From CAWBJP01 sp963789165 (GTDB lineage: Bacteria; Actinomycetota; Acidimicrobiia; IMCC26256; BP-133): a stretch of DNA of 64,000 nucleotides. Shown here in pieces: positions 21,091 to 31,644 of this stretch; position 1 is the stretch's first letter, and every line of letters starts with the position of its first letter. The notes below the pieces were generated by a model. That model was not told the DNA's origin, did no database searches, and saw only the letters and a program-made list of their open reading frames with translations. Location: positions 1 to 64,000 of the forward strand of contig CAWBJP010000013.1 in NCBI GenBank assembly GCA_963789165.1. Direction: 5' to 3'. Made by a program: the position numbers and the translations under genes.

Positions 21091-21119
21091 AGGTTACGCG
21101 AACCGGACATAGCTGTTCA
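21091..21119 (-). promoter_or_regulatory. Promoter of the mini-ORF / 20323-21057 gene
   Basis: -35 TGAACA (21119-21114), 17-base spacer, -10 TAACCT (21096-21091). This is one of the best sigma-70-like promoters in the window and lies between divergent genes. Confidence 0.6.
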
Positions 21120-21228
21120 CTGAGGGTGAGATCCCGGTTCAGCGTGGGTACGCACCCGTCCGACAGGAGAAGGAGGAGTGGGCGCGGCCGCATTTCCTTC
21201 TCGCCAGGCGAGGAAGGGAAAGAACTGG

Positions 21229-22038
21229 ATGGATGACCGCCCCAGGTGCCTCGTGCCCCTCCATCTCGCCCCCGACGTCGACCTCGTGGTCCGCGCCCGG
21301 GAGGGCGACCGGACCGCCTTCGGCGTGCTCTACCTACGCCACCACGCCGCCGCCTGGCGCCTGGCCAGCGCCACTTCGGCCTTCTCGGACGACGCCGAAC
21401 TGGCCGTCCTGGCCGGGTTCACGGCCGTGTTCCCGTCCCTCCCGGTAGGCGGTGAATCCTCCTTCCGGGCTCACCTCCTGACCTGCGTCCGGCGGGCGGC
21501 CCTGCAACGGGCCCGGACCCGCCAGCCCATGCCCAGCGGCGCAGCCTCCCGGACCGGAAACGACGGAACCAGCAGCCAGGCGGTGCGGGCGGCGCTCAGT
21601 GCCCTGCCCGAACCGCGCCGGACCGCCCTGTGGCTCACCGACGTCGAGGCCATGACGCCCTCCGAGGTGGCCACCGTGGTCGGCCTCGACGCCCGCAGTG
21701 TCCCCCGGGTGGCCGGCGACGCCCGGGCCCGGGTCCAGGCCATCTGCCCGGAGATCCCGCTCACGTCGGCCGCTGATCCTCCGCCGCTGCTGGGCGGCGA
21801 GTGTCAGCGGCACTGGCTCACCCACCGGGACGACGAGGAGGCGCGGACCATTTCCCTCGTCGACCCGGACACGGACCGGGCGAGGCGCCGCCGGACACCG
21901 CTGGCCGCCCTCGCCACCGCCGTGACCGCCATGGTGCTCGGCCTGCCGCTGGGCGGGGCCGTGCCCCGCGACCGGGCCACCACCATCGCCGTCTCGCCCG
22001 CCGTACGCGCCTATCTGCCGGGGAGCGACGCCCGATAG
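21229..22038 (+). CDS. Sigma-70-like (ECF-type) protein with a C-terminal hydrophobic segment
   Basis: ATG 21229 gives 269 residues (GTG 21178 would add 17). The N-terminal part (DVDLVVRAREGDRTAFGVLY) resembles region 2 of ECF sigma factors; the middle (LPEPRRTALWLTDVEAMTPSEVATVVGLD) resembles the region 4 HTH. A single hydrophobic helix (LAALATAVTAMVLGLPLGGAV) follows near the C-terminus, unusual for a sigma factor and suggesting membrane tethering or a fused anti-sigma-like tail. Conserved region 2 aromatics are weak, so it may be a degenerate relative. Confidence 0.6.
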   Translation: MDDRPRCLVPLHLAPDVDLVVRAREGDRTAFGVLYLRHHAAAWRLASATSAFSDDAELAVLAGFTAVFPSLPVGGESSFRAHLLTCVRRAALQRARTRQPMPSGAASRTGNDGTSSQAVRAALSALPEPRRTALWLTDVEAMTPSEVATVVGLDARSVPRVAGDARARVQAICPEIPLTSAADPPPLLGGECQRHWLTHRDDEEARTISLVDPDTDRARRRRTPLAALATAVTAMVLGLPLGGAVPRDRATTIAVSPAVRAYLPGSDAR

Positions 22039-22071
22039 CCTGAGCCTCCCCTTGGGCCTCGGGAGGCGGGC

Positions 22072-22845
22072 ATGGACAAGATCCTCACGGAGCAGCGCGG
22101 GCCGGTAACGGTCGTCACCGTCAACCGGCCCGAGGTCCACAACTGCGTGGACGCGGAGACGGCCGTGGCCCTGGCCCAGGCCATCGAAGCCTTCGGGGCC
22201 GACGACACCCAGCACGTCCTCGTCCTCACCGGCGCCGGCGAGGTGTCGTTCTGCTCGGGGGCCGACCTGAAGAACGTCGACGGGATCCTCGACCACCCCT
22301 ACACCGAACGGGCCGGTCCCATGGGCTTCGCCCACCTCGACCCGGGCAAGCCCACCATCGCCGCCGTGGGCGGCTACTGCTTCGCCGGGGGCATGGAGCT
22401 GGCCTGCTGGTGCGACTTCCGCATCGCAGCCGACAACGCCGAGTTCGGCGCCCTCAACCGCCGCTGGGGGGTGCCCTTCATCGATGGCGGAACCCAGCGC
22501 TTCCCCCGCATCATGGGCCAGGGCAACGCCCTGTGGATGCTGGAGACGGGCATCCGCATCGACGCCCGCCGGGCCCAGGCCATCGGCCTGGTCCAGGAGG
22601 TGGTCCCCGCCGGCCAGGCTCTGCCCCGGGCCCTGGAGCTGGCCGAGCGGATGGCGGAGTACCCCCAGGCCAGCCTGCGGGCCGACCGGGCCGCAGCCCT
22701 GGGCACCTTCGGTCTGAACCTCGACGACGGGCTCCTGCTGGAGACGGGCCGGTGCCGGCCCACGGTCCGGGAGTCAGAGATGTTCGCCGGCCTGGCCCGC
22801 TTCGCCTCCGGCCCCCGGCCCGACGCCCCCCGACCGCGCGATTAG
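22072..22845 (+). CDS. Crotonase-family protein lacking one catalytic Glu
   Basis: A 257-residue crotonase-fold protein; ATG follows SD GGGAGG. The oxyanion motif SFCSGADLKN and the first Glu (FAGGMELACWCDFRIA) are present. The second hydratase Glu, expected in a PExxxG motif, is replaced: the segment reads ALNRRWGVPFIDGGTQRF, with Asn at that position. It may therefore be an isomerase, hydrolase or other crotonase activity. Its last 72 bases overlap the end of the convergent secreted-protein gene as called. Confidence 0.8.
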   Translation: MDKILTEQRGPVTVVTVNRPEVHNCVDAETAVALAQAIEAFGADDTQHVLVLTGAGEVSFCSGADLKNVDGILDHPYTERAGPMGFAHLDPGKPTIAAVGGYCFAGGMELACWCDFRIAADNAEFGALNRRWGVPFIDGGTQRFPRIMGQGNALWMLETGIRIDARRAQAIGLVQEVVPAGQALPRALELAERMAEYPQASLRADRAAALGTFGLNLDDGLLLETGRCRPTVRESEMFAGLARFASGPRPDAPRPRD

Positions 22846-24012
22846 CCGAGCCTTCAGCCCGAGCGGATGCGCGATCGGGGACGGTGATGGTGAAGATGAA
22901 CTGCCGCCCGGGTCGACGGGTTCCTCGTCGACCACCTTCGCCACCGGGGCGGGGCAGCGCACCCCGCCGGCGGGCACGGTCACCTCCGCCTCCAGGTGCC
23001 CTATGCGAATGTCGAGCATTTCGCCGGAACCGCCGGTCAAGAGCTGCACGCGGAGGAGGTCGACAACGGCCGATGCCGCGGTCCCGTCGGCGGCCACGTG
23101 GGGTTGGGCACCGCCGGCCGTGTCGTAGCCCCGGGGCGCCTCACCGATGCGCAGGTCCATCACCGGGGTCTGCGCCAGCGCCACACCGCGGCGGCCAATC
23201 ACCTCCTGGCTGGTGAGCTGGACGACGTCCTTGCCCCTGGTGATACGGAGGAAAGGCGCGGCGGGGTCCGTCCCGACGGCGGCGTACTCCAGGGCGACGC
23301 CACCGGGGTTCCCGTCGGCCCGGGCCCGCAGCACGGTCTCGCCCAGCACTTCGATGGTCGTCTCCTCGGGGGTGCCGGGCAGGAGGCGGACGGTGGCGGC
23401 TCCGTGGCGGGCCTCGGCTACCACCGAGAACGTGTCGCCCGCCGGGCGCAACTCGGTGGTGGCATCGGTGCGGGCCACATCGACGGCGGCCACGGGTAGG
23501 ACCACGGCGAGTGCCCGACCGGATCCGAAGCTCAGAGGGCGGCCGGCGACGCACGTGTCGTGGCTCCAGGCGGGGTCCGCCTCGCCCCGGGCCAGGGACA
23601 CCGATGCCACGTCCGGGATGTCCACCAGGCTGGCTTCGTTGGCCACCGGCGCCGCGGTGGGGGGCGCGGCGGCTTCGGCGGCGCCCGCCACCACCAGGCC
23701 GTTGACGTCGAGGCCCCGGCCCCGCGCCTCGGTGTGCCGGCCGGCGCCGCCGGTGGCGACGGTGGCCCCGAGCTCGTCGATCGTGCCGACGGTCAGGCCG
23801 GCGGCGCTCACGGTGGCCCCGGAGAATCCCGCCCGCACGGCGGCGCGCTCGGCGGGGCCCTGCAGCGCCCCCACGTAGATGGCGGTGCCGGTGGCGGACG
23901 CCGTGAAGCGCAACCCTCCCGGGGCGGCGGTCTGGCCGCCGGCGGGAAAGGCCACCAGGCAGGAAGCGAGCAGCCCGAGGGTGGCGGCGAGGACGGACCG
24001 GGTCCGGATCAT
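22774..24012 (-). CDS. Secreted protein of unknown function, C-terminus uncertain
   Basis: ATG 24012 (MIRTRSVLAATLGLLASCLV) gives a 412-residue exported protein, 8 bases after the LLM oxidoreductase. It is rich in Ala, Val, Gly and Thr with alternating strands (for example VRAGFSGATVSAAGLTVGTI, DTFSVVAEARHGAATVRLL), so probably all-beta. Two Cys occur in the middle (HDTCVAG) and one late (VRCPAPV). The last part becomes low-complexity (SSSSPSPSP) and overlaps the convergent gene; an alternative frame at about 22910 reads RQFIFTITVPD, more like a beta protein. A frameshift near 22905 is likely. Function not recognised. Confidence 0.6.
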   Translation of the reverse strand: MIRTRSVLAATLGLLASCLVAFPAGGQTAAPGGLRFTASATGTAIYVGALQGPAERAAVRAGFSGATVSAAGLTVGTIDELGATVATGGAGRHTEARGRGLDVNGLVVAGAAEAAAPPTAAPVANEASLVDIPDVASVSLARGEADPAWSHDTCVAGRPLSFGSGRALAVVLPVAAVDVARTDATTELRPAGDTFSVVAEARHGAATVRLLPGTPEETTIEVLGETVLRARADGNPGGVALEYAAVGTDPAAPFLRITRGKDVVQLTSQEVIGRRGVALAQTPVMDLRIGEAPRGYDTAGGAQPHVAADGTAASAVVDLLRVQLLTGGSGEMLDIRIGHLEAEVTVPAGGVRCPAPVAKVVDEEPVDPGGSSSSPSPSPIAHPLGLKARLIARSGGVGPGAGGEAGQAGEHL

Positions 24013-24019
24013 TCCGCGC

Positions 24020-24928
24020 TCAGCCCGGGGCGAGCGCTTCGAGGACTTCGTGGGCCCGGCGCATCGACACCACGGGATCTGCGTCGGGGGACCCGATCTC
24101 GGAGTCGAAGTTGAGGTCGATGAACGTCTCCGTGATGCCCTTCGTGGCCAGGTCGGCCAGGTCGGAGCGGATCTCGTCGAGGGAGCCGACCAGGGGTGCC
24201 CGTTCCCCGGAGCGGACCTTGACCACCCCGCGGCAGACGAAGCGCAGCGCGCCGGCATCGCGCCCGGCGTCCGATGCGGCCCTGCGCACGATGGCGAGGG
24301 ACTCGTCGATCCGGCTCAGATCCGCCCGGCTGCTGCTGATCCAGCCGTCGGCCAGCCGGCCGGCGCGCCGGAGCGCGACCTCGGCGGCTCCGCCGAACAG
24401 GATCGGTGGGTGGGGCTGCTGCACCGGTTTCGGATCCACCCGCGCCCGGGGCACCCGGTAGAACTTGCCCTCGTATTCGACGACGTCCTCGGTCCAGATG
24501 GCGCGCAGGCAGCGGACGAAGTCCTCGGCTCGGGCGCCCCGCTCACCCATGGGTGCCCCGACCGCTTCGAATTCCTGCGGCAACCAGCCGATGCCCAGTC
24601 CGGCGACCAGCCGCCCCTCGGAGAGATGGTCGATGGTGGTGAGGAGCTTGGCCAGGACGATGGGCGCGTAGTAGGGCATGTTGACGACGGCCACCCCGAG
24701 GCGGACGGTCGTCGTCTGACCGGCGAGATAGCCGAGGGTGGCCAGAGGGTCGTGGACCTGGCGGTACTGGGGGTCCAAGACGGGGGCGTCGCCGTCCAGG
24801 GGTGACAGGAGACGCTGGAAGGTCCACAGCGACGTGTAACCGAGCTCCTCAGCCCGGCGGGCGACCTCCAGGCAGTTAGCCGTGCTCGCCCACGAACCGG
24901 AGATGGGGACCGCAAAGCCGAGCTGCAC
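24020..24928 (-). CDS. LLM-class (F420-dependent type) oxidoreductase
   Basis: A 302-residue TIM-barrel flavin/F420 enzyme of the luciferase-like family. Motifs are RAEELGYTSLWTFQR, RLGVAVVNMPYYAPIVLAK, LSEGRLVAGLGIGWLPQEF and DPKPVQQPHPPILFGG, as in the actinobacterial TIGR03619-like subgroups. The substrate is unknown. The start is GTG 24928; -10 TACGCT (24940-24935) is 6 bases upstream and no SD is present, so the mRNA should be leaderless. The secreted-protein gene follows after 7 bases. Confidence 0.85.
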   Translation of the reverse strand: MQLGFAVPISGSWASTANCLEVARRAEELGYTSLWTFQRLLSPLDGDAPVLDPQYRQVHDPLATLGYLAGQTTTVRLGVAVVNMPYYAPIVLAKLLTTIDHLSEGRLVAGLGIGWLPQEFEAVGAPMGERGARAEDFVRCLRAIWTEDVVEYEGKFYRVPRARVDPKPVQQPHPPILFGGAAEVALRRAGRLADGWISSSRADLSRIDESLAIVRRAASDAGRDAGALRFVCRGVVKVRSGERAPLVGSLDEIRSDLADLATKGITETFIDLNFDSEIGSPDADPVVSMRRAHEVLEALAPG

Positions 24929-24991
24929 GGGGTCAGCGTACGTCGCCCGGGGGCCCGGGGGTGTCCCCCAGAATGAGGACTTTGACCGGTT

Positions 24992-26463
24992 TCAGCCCCC
25001 GGAGAGCCGCTCTTCGAGGAGTCGGGTGAGCACCTGCGGGTTGCCCGAGCCCTTGGTGGCCGCCATCACCCGGCCCATGAAGAAGCCCCGCAGCTTCTTC
25101 TGTTCCTTCTCGTCGCCGTCGCGGTAGCGCTCCACCTCCGTGGGGCTGGCGGCCAGGACACCGTCCACCACCGCCACCAGCTCGGCCTCGTCGCTCATCT
25201 GGGCCAGCCCCCGGGCGGCCGCCACCGCCTTCGGGCTCCCTTCCCCGGCCAGGGCGGCGCCGAGGACCTCCTTGGCCTGGGGCCGGGACAGGGTGCCGTC
25301 GGCCACCAGACCGACGAGTTCGGCCAGCCCGGCAGCAGTGAGGGCGAGGTCGGCGGGGCCAGTAGCTCCTCCGTGAATGCCAGCGGCCCCCCCGTGCACG
25401 TGGGCCAGCAGGTCGCCCACCACCCAGTTGGTCACGTCCCGACCTGGGGCGCCGGCAGCCACGGCCTCGGCGGCGTAGTCGGCCAGCCCCGAGGTCAGGA
25501 GCACACCGGCGTCATGGTCGGAGATGTCCCACTCCTCCACCAGGCGCCGGCGCCGGGCCGAGGGCAGCTCGGGCATGGCCGCCCGCACCCGCGCCTGCCA
25601 TTCGGGCGGCGGGGCCAGCGGCACCAGGTCGGGCTCGGGGAAGTAGCGGTAGTCGAACGCCTCCTCCTTGGAGCGCAGCGGGTGGGTCAGTCCGGCGTCC
25701 TCGTCCCAGTGGCGGGTCTCCTGGGTGATCCGGCCGCCTTCGGCCAGCACCGCCGCCTGCCGGGCAGCCTCGAACTCCAGGGCCCGGGCCAGGGAGCGCA
25801 GCGAGTTCATGTTCTTGATCTCGACCTTGGTCCCCAGCGTCTCGGTGCCCTGCTCGCGCAGGGAGATGTTGGCGTCGATACGCAGCGAGCCTTCTTCCAT
25901 CTTCACGTCGGAAACGCCGATGGCCTCGAGCACCGCCCGCAGCTCGGTGACGTAGGCCCGCGCCTGCTCCGAGGAGCGGATGTCGGGCCGGGAGACGATC
26001 TCCATGAGAGGGACTCCGGCCCGGTTGTAGTCCACCAGCGAGTGGTCGGCGTCGTGGATGCGGCCCCCGGCGCCGACATGGAGGGTCTTGCCGGTGTCCT
26101 CCTCCATGTGGGCCCGCTCGATGCCGACGTGCCCCCCGACACCGGGCGCGTCCAGGTAGCCGTCGACGCACACCGGCTCGTCGTACTGGGAGATCTGGAA
26201 GTTCTTCGGCATGTCGGGATAGAAGTAGTTCTTGCGGTGGAAGATGGAGGTTTCCGGGATCCGGCAGTGGAGCGCCTCCCCCACCCGCAGGGCGAACTCC
26301 ACCACGGCCTCGTTGAGGACGGGCAGCGAGCCCGGCAGGCCCAGGCACACCGGACAGACGCTGGTGTTGGGCTCGGCGCCGAATTCGTTGGGGCAGGAGC
26401 AGAACAGCTTCGTCTTCGTGGCCAGCTCGCAGTGCACCTCGAGCCCGATCACGGTTTCGTAGC

Positions 26464-26467
<4 letters not shown>
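24992..26467 (-). CDS. gatB: Asp-tRNA(Asn)/Glu-tRNA(Gln) amidotransferase subunit B
   Basis: GatB activates the mischarged Glu/Asp and binds the tRNA. ATG 26467 gives 491 residues. Motifs are IGLEVHCELATKTKLFC, the zinc site CSCPNEFGAEPNTSVCPVC, and KNYFYPDMPKNFQISQYD. The YqeY-like C-terminal tail (RPQAKEVLGAALAGEGSP) is present. It overlaps the gatA stop by 4 bases (ATGA). Confidence 0.97.
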
Positions 26468-27942
<1,475 letters not shown>

Positions 27943-27946
<4 letters not shown>

Positions 27947-28281
27947 CGCTCGTCCTCGCCGTAGTCCCCGGGGTCCGGGGTGTCCCCGTAGTCGACAATG
28001 CGTGGCACGCGGAAGCGGCCGTCTTCGGCCGCCGGTGCCATGGCCAGCACCTCGTCCCGGGGGAGGCCGGGGCGGGGCTCGTCGGGGCGCATCACGTTGG
28101 CGATGGGGATCGGGTGGGAGGTGGGGGCGACGCCGGCGGTGTCGAGGGCCTCCACGTTGGCGGCGTGCTCGAGGATCTGGGCCAGCTGGACCGTGAACTG
28201 CTCGATCTCCTCCTCGGACAGGGCGAGGCGGGCGAGGCGGGCCACGTGTTCCACGTCGGCGCGGGTGATCCGGCTGGCCAT
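27943..28281 (-). CDS. gatC: Asp-tRNA(Asn)/Glu-tRNA(Gln) amidotransferase subunit C
   Basis: A 112-residue bridging subunit that stabilises GatA-GatB. ATG 28281 (MASRITRADVEHVARLARLAL) matches the family N-terminus; SEEEIEQFTVQLAQILEHA and NVMRPDEPRPGLPRDEVL are characteristic. It is first in gatC-gatA-gatB, with start/stop overlaps throughout. Confidence 0.95.
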
Positions 28282-28361
28282 GGCCCGGGATTGTAGGAGC
28301 GGGGCCGAACATCCACTCATCCGCCATCCCTCCGGCTTCCGTAGAGATGCCGGGAGGCAAC

Positions 28362-28778
28362 ATGAACGGCAGGCAAGCCCCGCGAGGACTTCTCATCCTC
28401 GCCGTTCTCGTCCTCGCGCTGACCGGATGCGGTGGGGGCGGCAACGACGACAAGGAAGCGGAAACGCCGGAAGCCAGTGGGGCCGCCCCGGCCAACGAAG
28501 TGGTCATGCGGCTCGTCGCCTACCGGCCTGAGAAGCTCACCGTGCCCGCCGGGACGACAGTCACCTGGAAGCAGACCGACGCCGGCTTTCACACGGTGAC
28601 GTCCGGGACCGTGGCCCAGGGGGCGGGCGACGTCACGACATCACCCGACGGCAGGTTCGATTCCGGGCAGATCGCCACTGAAGCCAGCTTCGAGTTCACC
28701 TTCGCTGAGGCCGGCAGCTTCACGTACTTCTGCGCCGTCCACCCCGCCACCATGCGCGGCGAGGTGACGGTGACCTGA
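28362..28778 (+). CDS. Cupredoxin-type copper lipoprotein
   Basis: ATG 28362 follows SD GGGAGG (ATG 28347 is the alternative). A signal sequence with lipobox LALTGC is followed by a Gly/Asp/Glu-rich linker. The plastocyanin/azurin-like domain supplies His in GFHTVTSG, then Cys, His and Met in YFCAVHPATMRGE, the four type-1 copper ligands. It is an extracytoplasmic electron carrier or copper-binding protein; the partner is unknown. The next gene, also a lipoprotein, follows after 87 bases. Confidence 0.88.
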   Translation: MNGRQAPRGLLILAVLVLALTGCGGGGNDDKEAETPEASGAAPANEVVMRLVAYRPEKLTVPAGTTVTWKQTDAGFHTVTSGTVAQGAGDVTTSPDGRFDSGQIATEASFEFTFAEAGSFTYFCAVHPATMRGEVTVT

Positions 28779-28865
28779 CGGCAGGCACACGCGGTACCCC
28801 GACCTCCCCGAACCAGCTCGACCCAACCCAACCCATCACGGCAGACGAGAAGGGAGACCAGAGGA

Positions 28866-30153
28866 ATGTTCAGGCGAAGTAGGAAGGTGACCGGACTGAT
28901 CGGTTTGGCCCTCGTCCTGGCCCTGCTGGGGGCGGCCTGTGGCGACGACAGCGGCGACGAGGCGGCCAACGAGACACCGTCGACGCAGGCGCAGGCCGGC
29001 GGTGAAGATGAGATGGCCACCGGCTCCGATACCGGAGCCGCCACCTTGCGGGCCGGCCTCACCGGCCTGCTCAGCGAGCACGTCTACCTGGCCGCCATGG
29101 CCACCGGTGCCGCCCTCCGGGGGGACACCAAGGGCTTCGAGGCCTTTGCCACCGCCCTCAACGGGCCCACGAACAGCAACACGGCCGACATCGTGGCCGG
29201 GATCACCGCGGCCTACGGTGACGAGGTCGGCAAGGCCTTCGACGGCCTGTGGCGCAGCAAGAGCCACATCGACGGCGTCGTCGCCTACACCCAGGCCATC
29301 GCCAAGGACGACAAGCCCGGCGCCGACAAGGCCGTCGCCGACCTGCTGGCCTACGCCACGACGTTCGGGACGACGATGAACCAGGTCAACCCCAACCTCC
29401 CGGCGGCCGGCGTGGAGGAGGGCGTGAAGATGCACATCACCACGCTCAAGGCCGTCATCGATGCCCAGAAGGCCCAGGACTTCCCGACGGTGTACACGGC
29501 GGCCCGAGCGGCGTACCACCATATGGACGAGCTGGCCAACACCCTGGCCGGCGCCACCGCCAAGCAGTTCCCGGACAAGTTCCCCGGCGACGCCGCCTCG
29601 GGCGCTTCGGGCCTGCGGTCGACGCTGACCTCGCTCCTGCGGGAGCACGTCCTGCTGGCCGCCAGTGCCACCGGCGCGGCCCTGGGCGGGCGGATGCCGC
29701 AGTTCGAGGCGGCCGCCACCGCCCTCAACGGCCCGACCAACAGCAACACGGCTGACCTGGTGGCCGGGGTGACCTCGGTCTACGGCGACGAGGTGGGCAA
29801 CGCCTTCGACGGCCTGTGGCGCAGCAAGAGCCACATCGACGCCGTCGTCGTCTACACCCAGGCCGTCGCCAAGGACGACAAGGCCGGTGCCGACAAAGCC
29901 GTCGCCGACCTGCTGGCCTACGCCGCCACCTTCGGGACCACCATGAACACGGTCAACGAGAACCTCCCGGCGGCCGCCGTCGAGGAGGGCGTCAAGATGC
30001 ACGCCACCACCCTCAAAGCGGTCATCGATGCCCAGAAGGCAGGCGACGCCACCGCCGTGGCCACCAGCCTGCGCATGGCCGTCAGCCACATGAACGACGC
30101 TGGCCGACGCCATCGCCGCCGCCACCGAGAAGAAGTTCCCGGACAAGTTCTGA
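28866..30153 (+). CDS. Lipoprotein with two tandem about 160-residue helical repeats, frameshifted near the end
   Basis: SD AGAGGA precedes ATG 28866. The lipobox is LLGAAC. The mature protein is two copies of one domain: copy 1 (TLRAGLTGLLSEHVYLAAMA to KQFPDKF) and copy 2 (GLRSTLTSLLREHVLLAASA to KKFPDKF). Both contain ALNGPTNSNTAD, FDGLWRSKSHID, YTQA-AKDDK and GVEEGVKMH or its variant, with spaced His residues and long amphipathic helices. At about 30100 the frame shifts; correction gives LADAIAAATEKKFPDKF and stop 30153. Uncorrected, it reads into the helicase gene. I do not recognise a function; the conserved His/Glu suggest metal or haem binding, which is speculative. Confidence 0.75.
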
Positions 30154-30167
30154 CCCTCCGCCCCGCG

Positions 30168-30200
30168 GAGCACGGGCCGTCATCCCGGCGGCCCGTGCTC
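30168..30200 (+). terminator. Strong hairpin terminator after the repeat lipoprotein
   Basis: GAGCACGGGCCG / CGGCCCGTGCTC, a perfect 12-bp stem with a 9-base loop, 15 bases after the corrected stop at 30153. There is no U-tract. Its position supports the corrected gene end rather than a fusion to the helicase. Confidence 0.75.
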
Positions 30201-30332
30201 CCGTCGGGCCCAGATCGGGGCCTTCGTCCACTATCCTGGGTAGGCGAGCACTGGGCTCGCGGGTCGTCCTCGTTCGTGGTGGTAAATACGGCGGAAGGCC
30301 ACAGGGCACCCGCCACCGCCGACAGGAGGACG

Positions 30333-31625
30333 ATGTTGACGCAGGTATCCGGGTTCGAGCGCCTCGGGGTGGACCCCGATCTGGCCGCCGAGCTCCTGAG
30401 TCAGGGGATCGCCGAGCCGTTCCCCGTGCAGGCTCTCACCATCCCCGACGCCCTCGCCGGCCGCGACGTGTGCGGCAAGGCCAAGACGGGCTCGGGCAAG
30501 ACACTGGCTTTCGGTCTCCCCATGATCGAAGCCACCAAGCCGGCCGAGCCCCGCCGGCCCCACTCGCTCGTGCTGGTTCCCACCCGGGAGCTGTGCGTGC
30601 AGGTGGCCGGCGTCCTCGGTCCCCTGGCCACCTGCCGGGGGCTACGGGTGGCCACCGTCTACGGGGGCGACTCCGTCAAGCGCCAGATCGCGGCGCTGCG
30701 CAGCCGGGCCGACATCGTGGTGGCCACCCCCGGCCGCCTCATCGACTTCCTCGAGCGCGGCGAGGTCGACCTCTCCGACGTGAAGGTGGTCGTCCTCGAC
30801 GAGGCCGACCGGATGGCCGACATGGGCTTCACCCCCCAGGTGACCTGGATCCTGCGCCACCTCCAGGGCCATCCCCAGACGATGCTGTTCTCCGCCACCC
30901 TCGACGGCGACGTGGACCACATCGTGCGCAAGTACCTCCGGGACCCGGTCCACCACGAGGTCGAGTCCTATCAGCCCACCGTGGAGGAGATGGAGCACCG
31001 CTTCCTGCGGGTCCACCAGATGGACAAGGTGCTGGTGGCGGCAGCCATCATCGCCGGCGCCGAGCGGTGCCTCCTCTTCGTCCGCACCAAGCGGGGCGCT
31101 GACCGCCTGTCCGACGATCTGCGCCGGGCCGGCGTGCACGCCCAGGTGATCCACGGCGACCTGCCCCAGAAGTCCCGGGCCCGGGCCATGCGGGAGTTCG
31201 CCACGGGGGTGGTGCCGGCGCTGGTGGCCACCGACGTCGCCGCCCGGGGGCTCGACCTGGAGGGCATCGACGTCGTCCTCCACTACGACCTGCCCGAGGA
31301 CCAGAAGTCCTACCTCCACCGCTCCGGGCGCACGGCCCGGGCCGGACAGGCCGGCGTGGCCGTGAGCCTGGTGATGTGGGACCAGGAAGTCGAGGTCGAG
31401 GCCCTCCAGAAGCGCCTCGGCATCAAGCAGCCGGTCGTCGAGGTGTTCTCCAACGACGAGCGCCTGGCCGACCTGTCGGCCTGGGATCCCGCCGTCGACG
31501 CCGCCGGCGACGAGGACGTGGCCACGGGCACCGACGGGACAGCCGCTCCGACCGCCGCCCCGGCCCGTCCCTTCGCCCCCCGCCGCCGTCCCGGCGGAGG
31601 CGGGCGTCGCCGGCGCTTCCTGTAG
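30333..31625 (+). CDS. DEAD-box ATP-dependent RNA helicase
   Basis: ATG 30333 after AGGAGG gives 430 residues. It has the Q-motif region (GIAEPFPVQALTIPDALAGRD), Walker A KTGSGKT (51-57), PTRELCVQV, DEAD in VVLDEADRMADMGF, SAT, and domain 2 motifs ATDVAARGLDLEG and HRSGRTARAG. The C-terminus is a short basic tail (RRRPGGGGRRRRFL) typical of RhlE-like helicases. Cytoplasmic RNA remodelling, probably ribosome assembly or cold adaptation. The open frame upstream into the lipoprotein is an artefact. Confidence 0.92.
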   Translation: MLTQVSGFERLGVDPDLAAELLSQGIAEPFPVQALTIPDALAGRDVCGKAKTGSGKTLAFGLPMIEATKPAEPRRPHSLVLVPTRELCVQVAGVLGPLATCRGLRVATVYGGDSVKRQIAALRSRADIVVATPGRLIDFLERGEVDLSDVKVVVLDEADRMADMGFTPQVTWILRHLQGHPQTMLFSATLDGDVDHIVRKYLRDPVHHEVESYQPTVEEMEHRFLRVHQMDKVLVAAAIIAGAERCLLFVRTKRGADRLSDDLRRAGVHAQVIHGDLPQKSRARAMREFATGVVPALVATDVAARGLDLEGIDVVLHYDLPEDQKSYLHRSGRTARAGQAGVAVSLVMWDQEVEVEALQKRLGIKQPVVEVFSNDERLADLSAWDPAVDAAGDEDVATGTDGTAAPTAAPARPFAPRRRPGGGGRRRRFL

Positions 31626-31644
31626 GAAGGCCCCGGTTCGGGTT

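Noticed and set aside
28866..31625. Apparent lipoprotein-helicase fusion of 919 residues
   Set aside because: A frame change near 30100 restores a natural repeat end (KKFPDKF, stop 30153), followed by a strong hairpin, and the helicase has its own SD and start.
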